NCBI RefSeq assembly: GCF_037126285.1 | Contig: NZ_CP147012.1 | Location: 1,302,001-1,366,000 of the forward strand | Direction: 5' to 3' | Source: Bernardetia sp. MNP-M8 | GTDB taxonomy: Bacteria > Bacteroidota > Bacteroidia > Cytophagales > Bernardetiaceae | DNA: 64,000 bases | In this document: piece by piece, positions 1 to 8,016 of the stretch | Layout of the letters: each line of letters begins with the position of its first letter | How positions within the stretch are numbered: the first letter of the stretch is position 1 | Notes under the pieces: generated by a model | Seen by the model: the letters and a program-made list of their open reading frames with translations, nothing else | Database searches by the model: none | Told to the model about the DNA's origin: nothing | Made by a program: the position numbers and the translations under genes

Positions 1-134
1 CTTAGGATTAGAAATATTCTATGTCGTTGTTGAGCCACCCACAAAAAAAAATTCTTAAAACTTTATCTACCTTTTTTGTTATTTATTAACACCCTCTTCA
101 TTTCTGATTCCCCTTTAAGCTAAAATAATATATT

Positions 135-557
135 ATGAACGAATTTAAAACCGAAGATTACAATTTTTCGAATGATTATTTTTCTATTAATACAGATAAT
201 TTTCCTTATGTGTATATAAAATTTGAAGCTAAACAACCTACAGAGGAAGAATTTGAAGAATATATTAAATATGCAGCCAAAATATTTTTACAAAATCAAC
301 CTTATGTCATAATTTTGAATTTGTCCAAAACAGGATATTTGAAAACTAAATACAGAGTTCAGGTGGCTAATTGGTTTAAAGAACATCAAACTCACGTTTC
401 TAAATTTTGTAAAGGAACAGCACACATTACCGATTCGGCAGTTCATAAATTTTTATTACAAGGCATATTTGCTATTCAAAAACCTCCTTACGAATATATT
501 GTAGTAAAAGAAGAAGAAAAGGCGTATGAGTGGCTTAAAGAACAACTACAACAATAA
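135..557 (+). CDS. Small conserved-looking soluble protein, unknown function
   Basis: A 140-residue protein with no signal peptide and no membrane segment. It is rich in charged residues and has one strongly hydrophobic strand at about residues 57-62 (YVIILN) followed by SKTGYL. Alternating predicted strands and helices, with a helix at about residues 36-52 and another near the C terminus, loosely recall the small SpoIIAA/STAS-like fold, but I see no diagnostic phosphorylatable serine motif. It begins at an ATG preceded by an A/T-rich stretch without a Shine-Dalgarno sequence. It converges on the GldN-like gene 18 bp downstream. Function not recognised; the STAS-like suggestion is weak inference. 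Confidence 0.6.
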   Translation: MNEFKTEDYNFSNDYFSINTDNFPYVYIKFEAKQPTEEEFEEYIKYAAKIFLQNQPYVIILNLSKTGYLKTKYRVQVANWFKEHQTHVSKFCKGTAHITDSAVHKFLLQGIFAIQKPPYEYIVVKEEEKAYEWLKEQLQQ

Positions 558-575
558 ATACTTACTTACAATAGC

Positions 576-1430
576 TTAATAATCCCACAAAAAAGCCTCA
601 AATTCAATCAATTTTTCGTGGTATTGCATAGATTTTATAATCGCTTCTCTTTGGGTATCATATTGGTCTTGAAAAGAATCATCTTTAAAATTGTCATACT
701 TGACAATATAGCCATGAAAAAAACGAGAATCCATCAGTGTTTCTAAATTGGGAATATGTCCGTTACTTTTTGTTGTTTCGATGACTACATAATCTTCTTT
801 GAGTGGACGATATAATTTTTCAATAATTTCTTTATATGAAAATGACACTACCTTTTGTGTAAATCTATTTTTGTTTTGTGGCAAAATAAGTGTAAAAGCA
901 ATCACATCATGAACCATTCTTGAGTGCTGAATATCCAAAATATAATCTTCCTTAATTTCTAAAATAGAAAGCTCTGAAAAGTCAATTAGTTTTTGTGTTG
1001 AATCATTTTGAATAGAATTATCAGAATTGAATGCAAACTTAGCTGTTTCATTTTCAAAATTCTCTTCTATTTTCAAATTTTCTAAAAGCTCATTTTTTGA
1101 TAAAATAGTTTCTAACTTATCATTTGTATAAGCTGTAATTTTTCCTTCCAAAGCATTTCCTATCAAAAATTTAGAAAGCTCATGACCTGCATACCAAAGA
1201 GGTAAATTTGCTTTTTGATTAAAAGAAACTTGCAACCAAATTGATTTTTGGAAAGCAATATGTGATTTTGGAATTGGACGAAGCGAGAAAGGATTTATTT
1301 CATCTTGAATGATTTTTTCTGTTTTTGTTGTTTCTATATTATTTTCATTTGGGCGTAATGCGTTTTGAGCCAAACAAAAATTACTTGTAGCCAGTACAAG
1401 TAATAGAGTGTTAAAAAATAGCTTTTTCAT
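576..1430 (-). CDS. GldN-family gliding motility / T9SS protein (second paralog, GldO-like)
   Basis: A 284-residue exported protein with an N-terminal signal peptide (hydrophobic residues 5-20, ending at CLAQN). It shares the GldN signature with its upstream neighbour: 'LRPIPKSHIAFQKSIW', then 'LPLWYAGHELSKFLIG' and 'AYTNDKLETILSKNELL', and a C-terminal YDTQREAI/YHEKLIEFEAFLW block. GldN is a periplasmic partner of the GldK/GldM machinery of the type IX secretion system. Compared with the neighbouring copy it is more divergent: the usual NKPFF-type segment reads NLPLWYAG. It lies 57 bp downstream of the other gldN gene on the same strand, so the two are probably co-transcribed, although a palindrome sits between them. 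A diverged subunit variant is more likely than a pseudogene because the frame is intact. Confidence 0.8.
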   Translation of the reverse strand: MKKLFFNTLLLVLATSNFCLAQNALRPNENNIETTKTEKIIQDEINPFSLRPIPKSHIAFQKSIWLQVSFNQKANLPLWYAGHELSKFLIGNALEGKITAYTNDKLETILSKNELLENLKIEENFENETAKFAFNSDNSIQNDSTQKLIDFSELSILEIKEDYILDIQHSRMVHDVIAFTLILPQNKNRFTQKVVSFSYKEIIEKLYRPLKEDYVVIETTKSNGHIPNLETLMDSRFFHGYIVKYDNFKDDSFQDQYDTQREAIIKSMQYHEKLIEFEAFLWDY

Positions 1431-1448
1431 AATTGGTTGTTTTTTAAT

Positions 1449-1472
1449 AAAACAGGGTTTTAACCCTGTTTT
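1449..1472. repeat. Palindrome of the CAGGGTT/AACCCTG family
   Basis: Arms AAAACAGGGTT and AACCCTGTTTT are separated by TT between the two gldN-like genes. The same core palindrome lies inside the MITE-like elements near 12.1 kb and 34.6 kb. The flank just after it (TGATAATGCGTA) also resembles the flank in those copies (TATTAATGCGTG), so this looks like a partial or decayed copy of the same element. Confidence 0.6.
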
Positions 1473-1487
1473 GATAATGCGTATAAT

Positions 1488-2369
1488 TTAATTTTCCCAT
1501 AAATTACTCTCATATTCTATCATATTTGCTTGATAATTTTGAGAAGCTAAAAGTGCCTCATGTTGGTCATCATACATATCCATAATATGCTCATCTTTTC
1601 CGTTTGCATATTTTATAAGTGTTCCATTTGCAAGCATCAAATCAAAGGCTTCTTCTAAGTTTCGATGTGCTTGATTATTTCTCTCGTTATAATAGATAGC
1701 CGAAGAATTATCTCTAAAAAGATTTTGGACTAGTTCTTTGTAAGAGAATGTCGCAATCGTTTTTTCAAGTCCTGTCACTGGATTCATTTCGGCAGGAATA
1801 ATAATACTAATTGTCTGAATATCATTAATCATTCGGCTACGAGTTTTATCAAAAAATACGTCTGTTTTTATTTCTAATGTATAAAGTTGATTTGCATAAA
1901 ATTCTTGTGATTCTACTCCTGACTCTTCTTCAGTTGCCCAAATATCATCATTGTTCCAAACGTCATTTTGTTGCTCAAAAATTACTTGTTCTATTCCATC
2001 GTATTGAATATCATCACTAGGAATTTGAATATTACTCAAAAAATCTTCTTGACTCATACGAGTTTGAAGAGAATCATTTTGATAGGGACGTATAATTCCT
2101 AGTTTTACTGCATCAATAATAATTCCTGTAATTTCATTTCCTGTTGCAAAAAACGGACGGTTTTGTTTTTGTTTTAACGAAATTCTGTGCCAAAGACTTT
2201 TTTGATACATAATATGAGACTCATGAATAGGACGAACTGAGTTATGATTGTAGCCATCATTTGCATAAGCTCCATATTCTTGAGCCTTCGAAAACGAAGT
2301 TGTAAAAAGAGAAGAAAATAAAGACACAGAAAGTCCAGCCCACAAAAGAGTTTTTGTTGATTTTTTCAT
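1488..2369 (-). CDS. gldN: Gliding motility / T9SS protein GldN
   Basis: A 293-residue exported protein (signal peptide about residues 1-29, ending SKAQE). It carries the canonical GldN pattern: 'SVRPIHESHIMYQKSLW', then 'KQKQNRPFFATGNEITGI', IIDAVKLGIIRPYQNDSL and TRMSQEDFL, followed by a conserved C-terminal block with MYDDQHEALLASQNY. GldN is an essential periplasmic component of the type IX secretion/gliding apparatus, normally the last gene of gldKLMN. Here gldK, gldL and gldM are absent on either side. The upstream neighbours are an unknown membrane protein and a DUF4230 gene. Length and motifs fit a functional GldN. A diverged paralog follows 57 bp downstream. Confidence 0.88.
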   Translation of the reverse strand: MKKSTKTLLWAGLSVSLFSSLFTTSFSKAQEYGAYANDGYNHNSVRPIHESHIMYQKSLWHRISLKQKQNRPFFATGNEITGIIIDAVKLGIIRPYQNDSLQTRMSQEDFLSNIQIPSDDIQYDGIEQVIFEQQNDVWNNDDIWATEEESGVESQEFYANQLYTLEIKTDVFFDKTRSRMINDIQTISIIIPAEMNPVTGLEKTIATFSYKELVQNLFRDNSSAIYYNERNNQAHRNLEEAFDLMLANGTLIKYANGKDEHIMDMYDDQHEALLASQNYQANMIEYESNLWEN

Positions 2370-2568
2370 TGCTATAAAAGTTAAATTGTTTTTTGTAGAT
2401 TAAAATAATTACAAAATAGAAATTCATTTTTGATTAAATAATTTCATAAAGTATTTTGTAGTTATACCTTTATAACGGAGGTTCTTTGTTTTATTGCATC
2501 TAATTTTGAAAAACTTCTAGTTTATTTAATTTCTCTTTATAGATGCGTATCAAATTACTTCTTTTCTA

Positions 2569-2695
2569 AACTCTTAGATTGAATTGTGGTCGGATTATTC
2601 AATATATTTTTCTTTTGGATATTTCCTCCACTTTCAAGGTTTTCATCTTTTGTATTGAGAATAGGTTTAGAGTCAGAAAAACCGTTTTTTTTTAA
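2569..2695 (-). pseudogene. Remnant duplicate of the 3' end of the DUF4230 gene
   Basis: This stretch repeats, with scattered substitutions and small gaps, the last ~130 bases of the DUF4230 gene at 3347-4054 (its 3' end, about 3354-3486). The two copies share, for example, GTCGGATTATTCAATATAT. The copy has no start and is out of frame in places (a 3-base gap plus altered bases before its T-rich end). It lies between the unknown 198-residue membrane protein and gldN, so that gene is bracketed by an intact and a remnant copy of the same gene end. Confidence 0.75.
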
Positions 2696-2740
2696 TAATA
2701 GCAGGGAAAACAGTAGAGAATACACAAGAATAATCTATAC

Positions 2741-3337
2741 CTATTTTTGGGTAGTCTTCTTGGTGTTAGTTACTACTTTTTCTGCTAAAATCTCTTCTAA
2801 TTCTTTACACATTTGATTAAACTTCCTTTTGTGTTCGAACTTAGAAAGAATGAAAAATACAATACCCATTACCAAAGGAATAAAACCAAGTTCTGCATTT
2901 CCATCAGGATTATAAGAAGCTGCAATAATAGCAGAAATGCAAATAATAGGCAAGAATATCAAGTATAAAGTATCTTGTAAAAACGTATAGGACTGAACTT
3001 TTAAAGTGTTTTTATTTGCTGTTTTAGCTAATGCTTTAATTGTTGCACTTTCTCCAAAAGTTCTTTTTTTATGTTCCCTTCTAAAACTTTTGATATAAAT
3101 TACTCCATTTTCATCAAATTGAAATTCTGTCTTTTCAGTTGAAATAGATTGACCTTTGAATTTTTCTAATTTAATGAGAGAACTATTCTCTATCGTTTTT
3201 CCAAAACTTTTGATACCCAAAGAGAATATAAATTTCACATTACTATACAGTCCAACTTTTTCTAAAATGATAATAGGAACTGCAATAGTCAAACAATAGA
3301 TACTATAGGTAAAAAAGTTGATGGTAAGTTGTTCCAT
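2741..3337 (-). CDS. Membrane protein of unknown function
   Basis: A 198-residue protein with one hydrophobic segment near the N terminus (about residues 7-25) and two close to the C terminus (about 122-142 and 148-165), ending in a lysine-rich tail. The central 90 residues are hydrophilic and basic (KSFRREHKKRTFGE), probably facing the cytoplasm. The layout resembles YcxB-like or other small bacterial membrane proteins with a cytosolic insert, but no family is recognised with confidence. It starts 9 bp after the DUF4230 stop on the same strand, so the two are likely one transcription unit. It is flanked by duplicated DUF4230 3' sequence, which suggests insertion or duplication by recombination. 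Confidence 0.7.
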   Translation of the reverse strand: MEQLTINFFTYSIYCLTIAVPIIILEKVGLYSNVKFIFSLGIKSFGKTIENSSLIKLEKFKGQSISTEKTEFQFDENGVIYIKSFRREHKKRTFGESATIKALAKTANKNTLKVQSYTFLQDTLYLIFLPIICISAIIAASYNPDGNAELGFIPLVMGIVFFILSKFEHKRKFNQMCKELEEILAEKVVTNTKKTTQK

Positions 3338-3346
3338 TCTATTAGA

Positions 3347-4054
3347 CTATTTTTTATTCAAACTCTTAGACTGAATTGTAGTCGGATTATTCAATATATT
3401 TTTCTTTTGGATATTTTCTTCACTTTCAAGGTTTTCATCTTCTTTTGTAGAAATAGGCTCAAAAGTCAAAAAAACAGTCTTTTTGGTAAGATTTTCCAAG
3501 AAAGGTTGTAGCATTGTCTTTGCCATAGCTTGTGTCTGAACTAATATTCCAGATTCTAGGGCAGCTTTTTCGATTTGTTTTTCAGCTTTTGCAAAGGCTT
3601 CTCCTACCAAATTATCATCTTGCATAAAAGGCAACGATTCCGAATCATAAACCTTAGATTTTTGGTGGTCTATTTTGTAATAACATAATTCAGGTGCAGG
3701 TAAATGAACATAAATAGAATCACCTACTTCTGTAATATCTTCAGCTTTTATGCGTGTCAAATCCATACAACCCACAGCTTCAGCAGCTACAATCAATAAC
3801 ACTTTTGAATCTAAAACAGAACTATATCCATTTTTTTGCTTGTGTTCGACAACGTCTTTAAAGTTATATTTTACCAATTCTAGTTTACCTAGACTTTCTA
3901 CTTCTTCTAAAACAGTTTTGAAACTTGTCTCTGTAACTGTTTCTCTAGGTTGTAATAATTCCTTAGCATCTTTTCGAAGAATGGTATAATATACTCCAAG
4001 TCCGAGTAAAAGTACAATTAAAAGAGCAGTAAGAGCTTTGATGAAATTAGTCAT
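3347..4054 (-). CDS. DUF4230 family membrane-anchored protein
   Basis: A 235-residue protein with an N-terminal transmembrane anchor (about residues 5-25) followed by a DUF4230-like extracytoplasmic domain. Family features are the ETSFKTVLEEVESLGKLEL opening, the KVLLIVAAEAVGCMDLTRI strand that often precedes 'v.v.lP.pel', here VHLPAPELCYYKID, and a helical FAKAEKQIEKAALESGI region. The C-terminal ~35 residues are a low-complexity polar tail and are the part duplicated at 2569-2695. The function of DUF4230 is unknown; many members sit in cell envelopes. The gene precedes the 198-residue membrane protein with a 9 bp gap. Confidence 0.85.
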   Translation of the reverse strand: MTNFIKALTALLIVLLLGLGVYYTILRKDAKELLQPRETVTETSFKTVLEEVESLGKLELVKYNFKDVVEHKQKNGYSSVLDSKVLLIVAAEAVGCMDLTRIKAEDITEVGDSIYVHLPAPELCYYKIDHQKSKVYDSESLPFMQDDNLVGEAFAKAEKQIEKAALESGILVQTQAMAKTMLQPFLENLTKKTVFLTFEPISTKEDENLESEENIQKKNILNNPTTIQSKSLNKK

Positions 4055-4182
4055 GTTTCAATTACGAATTAAAAATTACGAAAAATACAAATATATAAAC
4101 TTTAACTTCACTTACTTCTAAAATATAACCTCTCACTCTCATTCAACTGGTAACTGATTACTGCTCACTGATAACTGTAAAA

Positions 4183-5415
4183 TCACATTCCTTTCTGTGC
4201 TGCTGCAATCAAACTAATATCTTTAAAACGCATATTGAATTTTTTACTCAAGTGTTGGTTTGTCAAACCTCCTTGATAACTATAAACACCTTTTGCAAAA
4301 CCCATATCAGCATAAATCATTTCTTCGATACTTCCTAGCTCTCCAGCACGCAGCAGCAAAGGAGCAAAAATATTACTTAGTGCATTAGTTGCCGTTCTTG
4401 CTACACGAGAAGGAATATTTGGAACACAGTAATGAATGACATCATATTTTTTATAAATTGGCTTATGATGCGAAGTTGTTTCAGAAGTTTCGATACAACC
4501 TCCATAATCAATACTGACATCAATAATTATAGAATTTGGTTTCATGCGAGATACCATTTCTTCTGTAACGACAGAAGGTGTTCTTCCGTTTTCTGGACGA
4601 ATTGCTCCCACTACTACATCAGCTTCTTCTAAAGCTGTTTTTAGAGTTCCCAAATCAAAAATAGAAGTAAAAAGATGGGGCTGCAAAAGATTATATTTTA
4701 TTCTTCGAAGCATTGGGACACTACTATCAAAAACCTTTACACTTGCGCCAAGTCCTAAGGCTGTTCTGGCTGCATATTCTCCAACTGTTCCCGAACCCAA
4801 AACAACTACATTTGTAGGAGCAACACCTGTAATTCCCCCTAAAATAATTCCTTGCCCTTCATTGGCACTACTTAAATATTCGGCTGCAATGAGCATCACT
4901 GTACTTCCTGCAATCTCACTCATGGAACGAACAACAGGCAAACCACCTTCTTTGTCTTCAAGCATTTCGTAAGCAATAGCTGTAATTTTTTTACGATTTA
5001 TGGCGTGCAAATATTCAGGGGTTACATTAGCTAGATGCAAAGTAGAAATTAGCGTTTTTTTGCTTTGCATTTCCTCCAATTCCTTTAAAGTAGGAGGTGC
5101 TACTTTCAAAACAATTTCAGATTGAAAAACTTCTTTTGAAGAATATTTTATTTGTGCTCCTGCGTCGCTGTATTCGTGGTCAGTATATTTACATTTTTCG
5201 CCTGCACCTGTTTCGATGACTACTTCATGTCCGTTTGCTACCAACAAGCGAACGGCTTCTGGACGCATAGCAACCCTAAACTCATCGTGATTGGTTTCCT
5301 TTGGGATTCCAATAGTAAGTTGTTGATTACGCTCACGTACTTTGGCGAGCATTTCTTGAGGTTGATAATATTCGTACTGTTGTACTAATTTTTTGATGGC
5401 ATCATCTTGAGTCAT
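4183..5415 (-). CDS. ald: Alanine dehydrogenase
   Basis: A 410-residue alanine dehydrogenase / PntA-like protein that catalyses NAD-dependent interconversion of L-alanine with pyruvate and ammonia. The N-terminal catalytic domain shows IGIPKETNHDEFRVAMRPEA, GHEVVIETGAG, the lysine-containing IVLKVAPPT and the histidine of STLHLA. The NAD-binding Rossmann motif VVLGSGTVGEYAARTALGLG lies at about residues 204-223 and is followed by an acidic residue (VFD). About 40 residues of N-terminal extension make it longer than the ~370-residue proteobacterial and Bacillus enzymes; this is common in Bacteroidota homologues. Its ATG overlaps the tsaE stop codon by 4 bp (ATGA), indicating translational coupling with tsaE. 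Confidence 0.92.
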   Translation of the reverse strand: MTQDDAIKKLVQQYEYYQPQEMLAKVRERNQQLTIGIPKETNHDEFRVAMRPEAVRLLVANGHEVVIETGAGEKCKYTDHEYSDAGAQIKYSSKEVFQSEIVLKVAPPTLKELEEMQSKKTLISTLHLANVTPEYLHAINRKKITAIAYEMLEDKEGGLPVVRSMSEIAGSTVMLIAAEYLSSANEGQGIILGGITGVAPTNVVVLGSGTVGEYAARTALGLGASVKVFDSSVPMLRRIKYNLLQPHLFTSIFDLGTLKTALEEADVVVGAIRPENGRTPSVVTEEMVSRMKPNSIIIDVSIDYGGCIETSETTSHHKPIYKKYDVIHYCVPNIPSRVARTATNALSNIFAPLLLRAGELGSIEEMIYADMGFAKGVYSYQGGLTNQHLSKKFNMRFKDISLIAAAQKGM

Positions 5416-5900
5416 AAGCTACGCACAGTTAAAATCCGTGAATTGGTAGTTTGATTTACTTCTATATCTATTTGCAAATAGTGTTCTGGCAAAAAAGGTT
5501 CTATTTTAGAAGCCCATTCTATAAAACAATAATTTCCATTTTCTTCTGCTTTTTCAAAATATTCTTCTATTCCTAACTCTAAAACTTCATTAGGGTTATT
5601 GATTCTATAAAAATCACAGTGATAGATGATTTTTGATTCTTGATTATCATAATTTCCTTCATACTCATTTATGAGTGCAAAAGTAGGGCTACTAACAGTT
5701 TCTTTTACACCTAACTCTTTGCAAACAGCTTTTGTAAAAGTAGTTTTTCCAGCTCCTAAATCACCTTCTAATATCCAAATACGCTTGTTTAGTTTGTTAG
5801 CTAAATCAATAACCTTTTGAGCTACTTGTGGTAGTTCAGCAATAGATTTACATTCAAATTGTGTAGAATGGGAAGAAGAATTAGATAAAGAGCTAGTCAT
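5412..5900 (-). CDS. tsaE: tRNA threonylcarbamoyladenosine biosynthesis ATPase TsaE
   Basis: A 162-residue P-loop ATPase of the TsaE (YjeE) family. It supports the TsaB-TsaD complex in making t6A37 on ANN-decoding tRNAs. The Walker A motif GDLGAGKTT is at residues 46-54, followed by FTKAVCKELG and the family block 'VSSPTFALINEYEG', then IYHCDFYRI and FIEWASKIEPFLP, where EWA is diagnostic. Length matches the family. The stop overlaps the ald start (ATGA). Upstream is the 249 bp gap shared with the divergent PKD lipoprotein gene. Confidence 0.95.
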   Translation of the reverse strand: MTSSLSNSSSHSTQFECKSIAELPQVAQKVIDLANKLNKRIWILEGDLGAGKTTFTKAVCKELGVKETVSSPTFALINEYEGNYDNQESKIIYHCDFYRINNPNEVLELGIEEYFEKAEENGNYCFIEWASKIEPFLPEHYLQIDIEVNQTTNSRILTVRSL

Positions 5901-6149
5901 TTTTTAAGAAAAAGTAGAACAAAAACAAGTTAGAGTTAAATTTTTATCGAAGATACGCAGAATTTGAGAATTTTTGATAGAATCTCAATGAAATTTCTAA
6001 TTCAATTTAAAACTAATTGTCTCTAACAGTTTAAAAATACCCATTTATACGTATAGCATTTTTTTTGTATTTTACTTAACTTTATTGACAAATAAAAAAC
6101 TATTTACCTTTTTAATTTTTCCAATTTATCAATCAAAATTATTTTAATT

Positions 6150-7934
6150 ATGAAATCACATCATTTTTTATTTACATTAAAAGGAATTTTCTTTTCCTTT
6201 ATTTTGCTCTCATTTATTGTAGGCTGTTCTAAAAAGGACGAAGAAGAAGAAACTCCAAAAGTTCCCACACCCGATTTTTCATTTACTCCTGTTAGTCCAA
6301 AAGTAGATGAGGCTGTTACATTCAACAATACAAGTACAAACGCAACTACTTTTGTTTGGTCAGCAGAAGGCACAGATTTTAATTCTACTGACAAAAATCC
6401 GACATTTACTTTTACAGAAGTGGGTGATTTTGATGTAAAATTAGTTGCCACAGGAGAAGGAGGAAGTAAAGAAATTATTAAGCAAGTTAGTGTTGCACCA
6501 GCAGACAATACTACTCCAGCATCTATTGCAGCATTTAGCTTTTCTCCTACTACTCCACAAACAGGACAAGAAGTAAGTTTTACAAATGAGAGTACAAATG
6601 CAACTTCTTATCAGTGGTCAGCAGAAGGAACGAGTTTTAGTTCCACAGAGGAAAATCCAAAATTTACTTTTGATACAGCAGGAGATATTAATGTAAAACT
6701 TGTAGCCACAGGAGAAGGTGGTACAAACGAAACTATCAAGAAAATTACGATAAGTGAAGCCACACAAACTCCACCTGTCGCAGCCTTTAGTTTTTCTCCA
6801 ACTACTCCACAAACAGGACAAGAGGTAAGTTTTACAAATGAAAGTACAAATGCAACTTCTTACCAGTGGTCAGCAGAAGGAACAAGTTTTAGCTCAACAG
6901 AAGAAAACCCTAAATTTACTTTTGATACAGCAGGAGAAATTAATGTAAAACTTGTAGCTACTGGAGAAGGAGGAACAAATGAAACCATCCAAAAAGTTAC
7001 TGTAACAGCATCTACACCAGCTCCTGTGGCAGCATTTAGCTTTACACCAGAAAACCCAAAGGCAGGAGAAGAAGTGACTTTCATAAATGAAAGTACAAAT
7101 GCAACTTCTTATCAGTGGTCAGCAGAAGGTACAAGTTTCAGTTCTACAGAAGAAAATCCAAAATTTACTTTTGATACAGAAGGAGATATTAATGTAAAAT
7201 TAGTGGTTTCTAATTCGGCAGGAACGAGTGAACAATCTACTACTGTTGTTATTGCACCAGCAGCTGGAGGAGGAAATGCAAATCCATGTAATTTGCCTGA
7301 ATGTTATGTAGAAAAAACTACTACTGTCAGTTCTGGTTTTACAACTACCGTAACATACACTTATACAGTTGTAAATGGAATAAAAAAGATTTCTTCTGTC
7401 TCTACAGCTAGTATTGCAGGAACTTTAGTTACAAGTTTCCAATATAATGCACAAGGACTAAAAACAAGAACAGAAACAAAAGTCGGAGGTTCATTACAAA
7501 ATTATGTTGAATTTCAATATAGCAATAATAACAAAACTGTAAGAGGAAATAATTACGATGCAACAGGAACTCTGACAGATTACGGCATTGAGGAATATGA
7601 TGCAAATAATCGCTTAGTTCGTACAGAGAATTATACAACAGCAGGAGTATTGAATAGTTATGTGGTATTTTCTAACTTTTTAGCTATTGAAGGAAGTTTT
7701 CCACAGCTTGTACAAACTTATGATGCAAATAATACAATTACTCAAACAGATACACACACCTATCAAGATTGCCAACTTAAAAAGACAGTTTCAAAAGATG
7801 GAAATGGAACTACTATAGGTGAAATAAATAATACTATTGATGCAAGAGGATTATTACGTACTAGTGTAGCAACTATTTTTGTCCAAGGAACTACTATTAC
7901 AAGTAATACACAATATCAATATGATTGTGACTAA
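6150..7934 (+). CDS. PKD-repeat surface lipoprotein
   Basis: A 594-residue predicted lipoprotein. The N-terminal hydrophobic segment ends in FIVGCSKKDEEEE, a lipobox with the lipid-modified cysteine near residue 26 and an acidic stretch after it. Four tandem PKD domains follow (about residues 36-370), each with an 'F.F.P..P..G.EV.F.N.S.NAT...W' start and a 'F.T.G...VKLV' end. Domains 2 and 3 are nearly identical in protein and DNA. The C-terminal ~210 residues after a GGGNANPC linker carry YD-like repeats (VEFQYSNNNKTVRG, EEYDANNRLVRTENY). PKD domains usually mediate protein-protein or polysaccharide contacts at the surface. It converges on the receptor phosphatase with a strong bidirectional terminator between. 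Confidence 0.85.
   Translation: MKSHHFLFTLKGIFFSFILLSFIVGCSKKDEEEETPKVPTPDFSFTPVSPKVDEAVTFNNTSTNATTFVWSAEGTDFNSTDKNPTFTFTEVGDFDVKLVATGEGGSKEIIKQVSVAPADNTTPASIAAFSFSPTTPQTGQEVSFTNESTNATSYQWSAEGTSFSSTEENPKFTFDTAGDINVKLVATGEGGTNETIKKITISEATQTPPVAAFSFSPTTPQTGQEVSFTNESTNATSYQWSAEGTSFSSTEENPKFTFDTAGEINVKLVATGEGGTNETIQKVTVTASTPAPVAAFSFTPENPKAGEEVTFINESTNATSYQWSAEGTSFSSTEENPKFTFDTEGDINVKLVVSNSAGTSEQSTTVVIAPAAGGGNANPCNLPECYVEKTTTVSSGFTTTVTYTYTVVNGIKKISSVSTASIAGTLVTSFQYNAQGLKTRTETKVGGSLQNYVEFQYSNNNKTVRGNNYDATGTLTDYGIEEYDANNRLVRTENYTTAGVLNSYVVFSNFLAIEGSFPQLVQTYDANNTITQTDTHTYQDCQLKKTVSKDGNGTTIGEINNTIDARGLLRTSVATIFVQGTTITSNTQYQYDCD
6523..7215 (+). repeat. ~250 bp tandem repeats encoding PKD domains
   Basis: Three consecutive units start near 6528, 6780 and 7030, with a ~250 bp period. 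Units 1 and 2 share long near-identical blocks (for example the segment encoding TPQTGQEVSFTNESTNATS), while unit 3 diverges at its start. A more diverged fourth unit precedes them at about 6265-6500. The conservation suggests recent duplication or gene conversion within the gene. Confidence 0.8.
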
Positions 7935-7950
7935 GAAAATTTGAAATAAT

Positions 7951-8000
7951 AGCAATAAAAAATCTAACTGATAATCAAATCAGTTAGATTTTTTATTGCT
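7951..8000. terminator. Bidirectional intrinsic terminator
   Basis: A perfect 22-bp inverted repeat (AGCAATAAAAAATCTAACTGAT with its complement, 6-base loop) lies between the convergent PKD lipoprotein and receptor phosphatase genes. The stem contains A-run and T-run sides, so it can terminate in both directions. Confidence 0.9.
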
Positions 8001-8016
8001 CTTTATCTATACCTCT

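Noticed and set aside
2586-2816. 76-residue ORF on the plus strand
   Set aside because: It runs through the reversed DUF4230 remnant and the end of the 198-residue gene. Its composition comes from antisense sequence.
6523-7215. ~250-bp direct repeats considered as a mobile element
   Set aside because: They are in-frame PKD domain repeats without terminal inverted repeats or target duplications.
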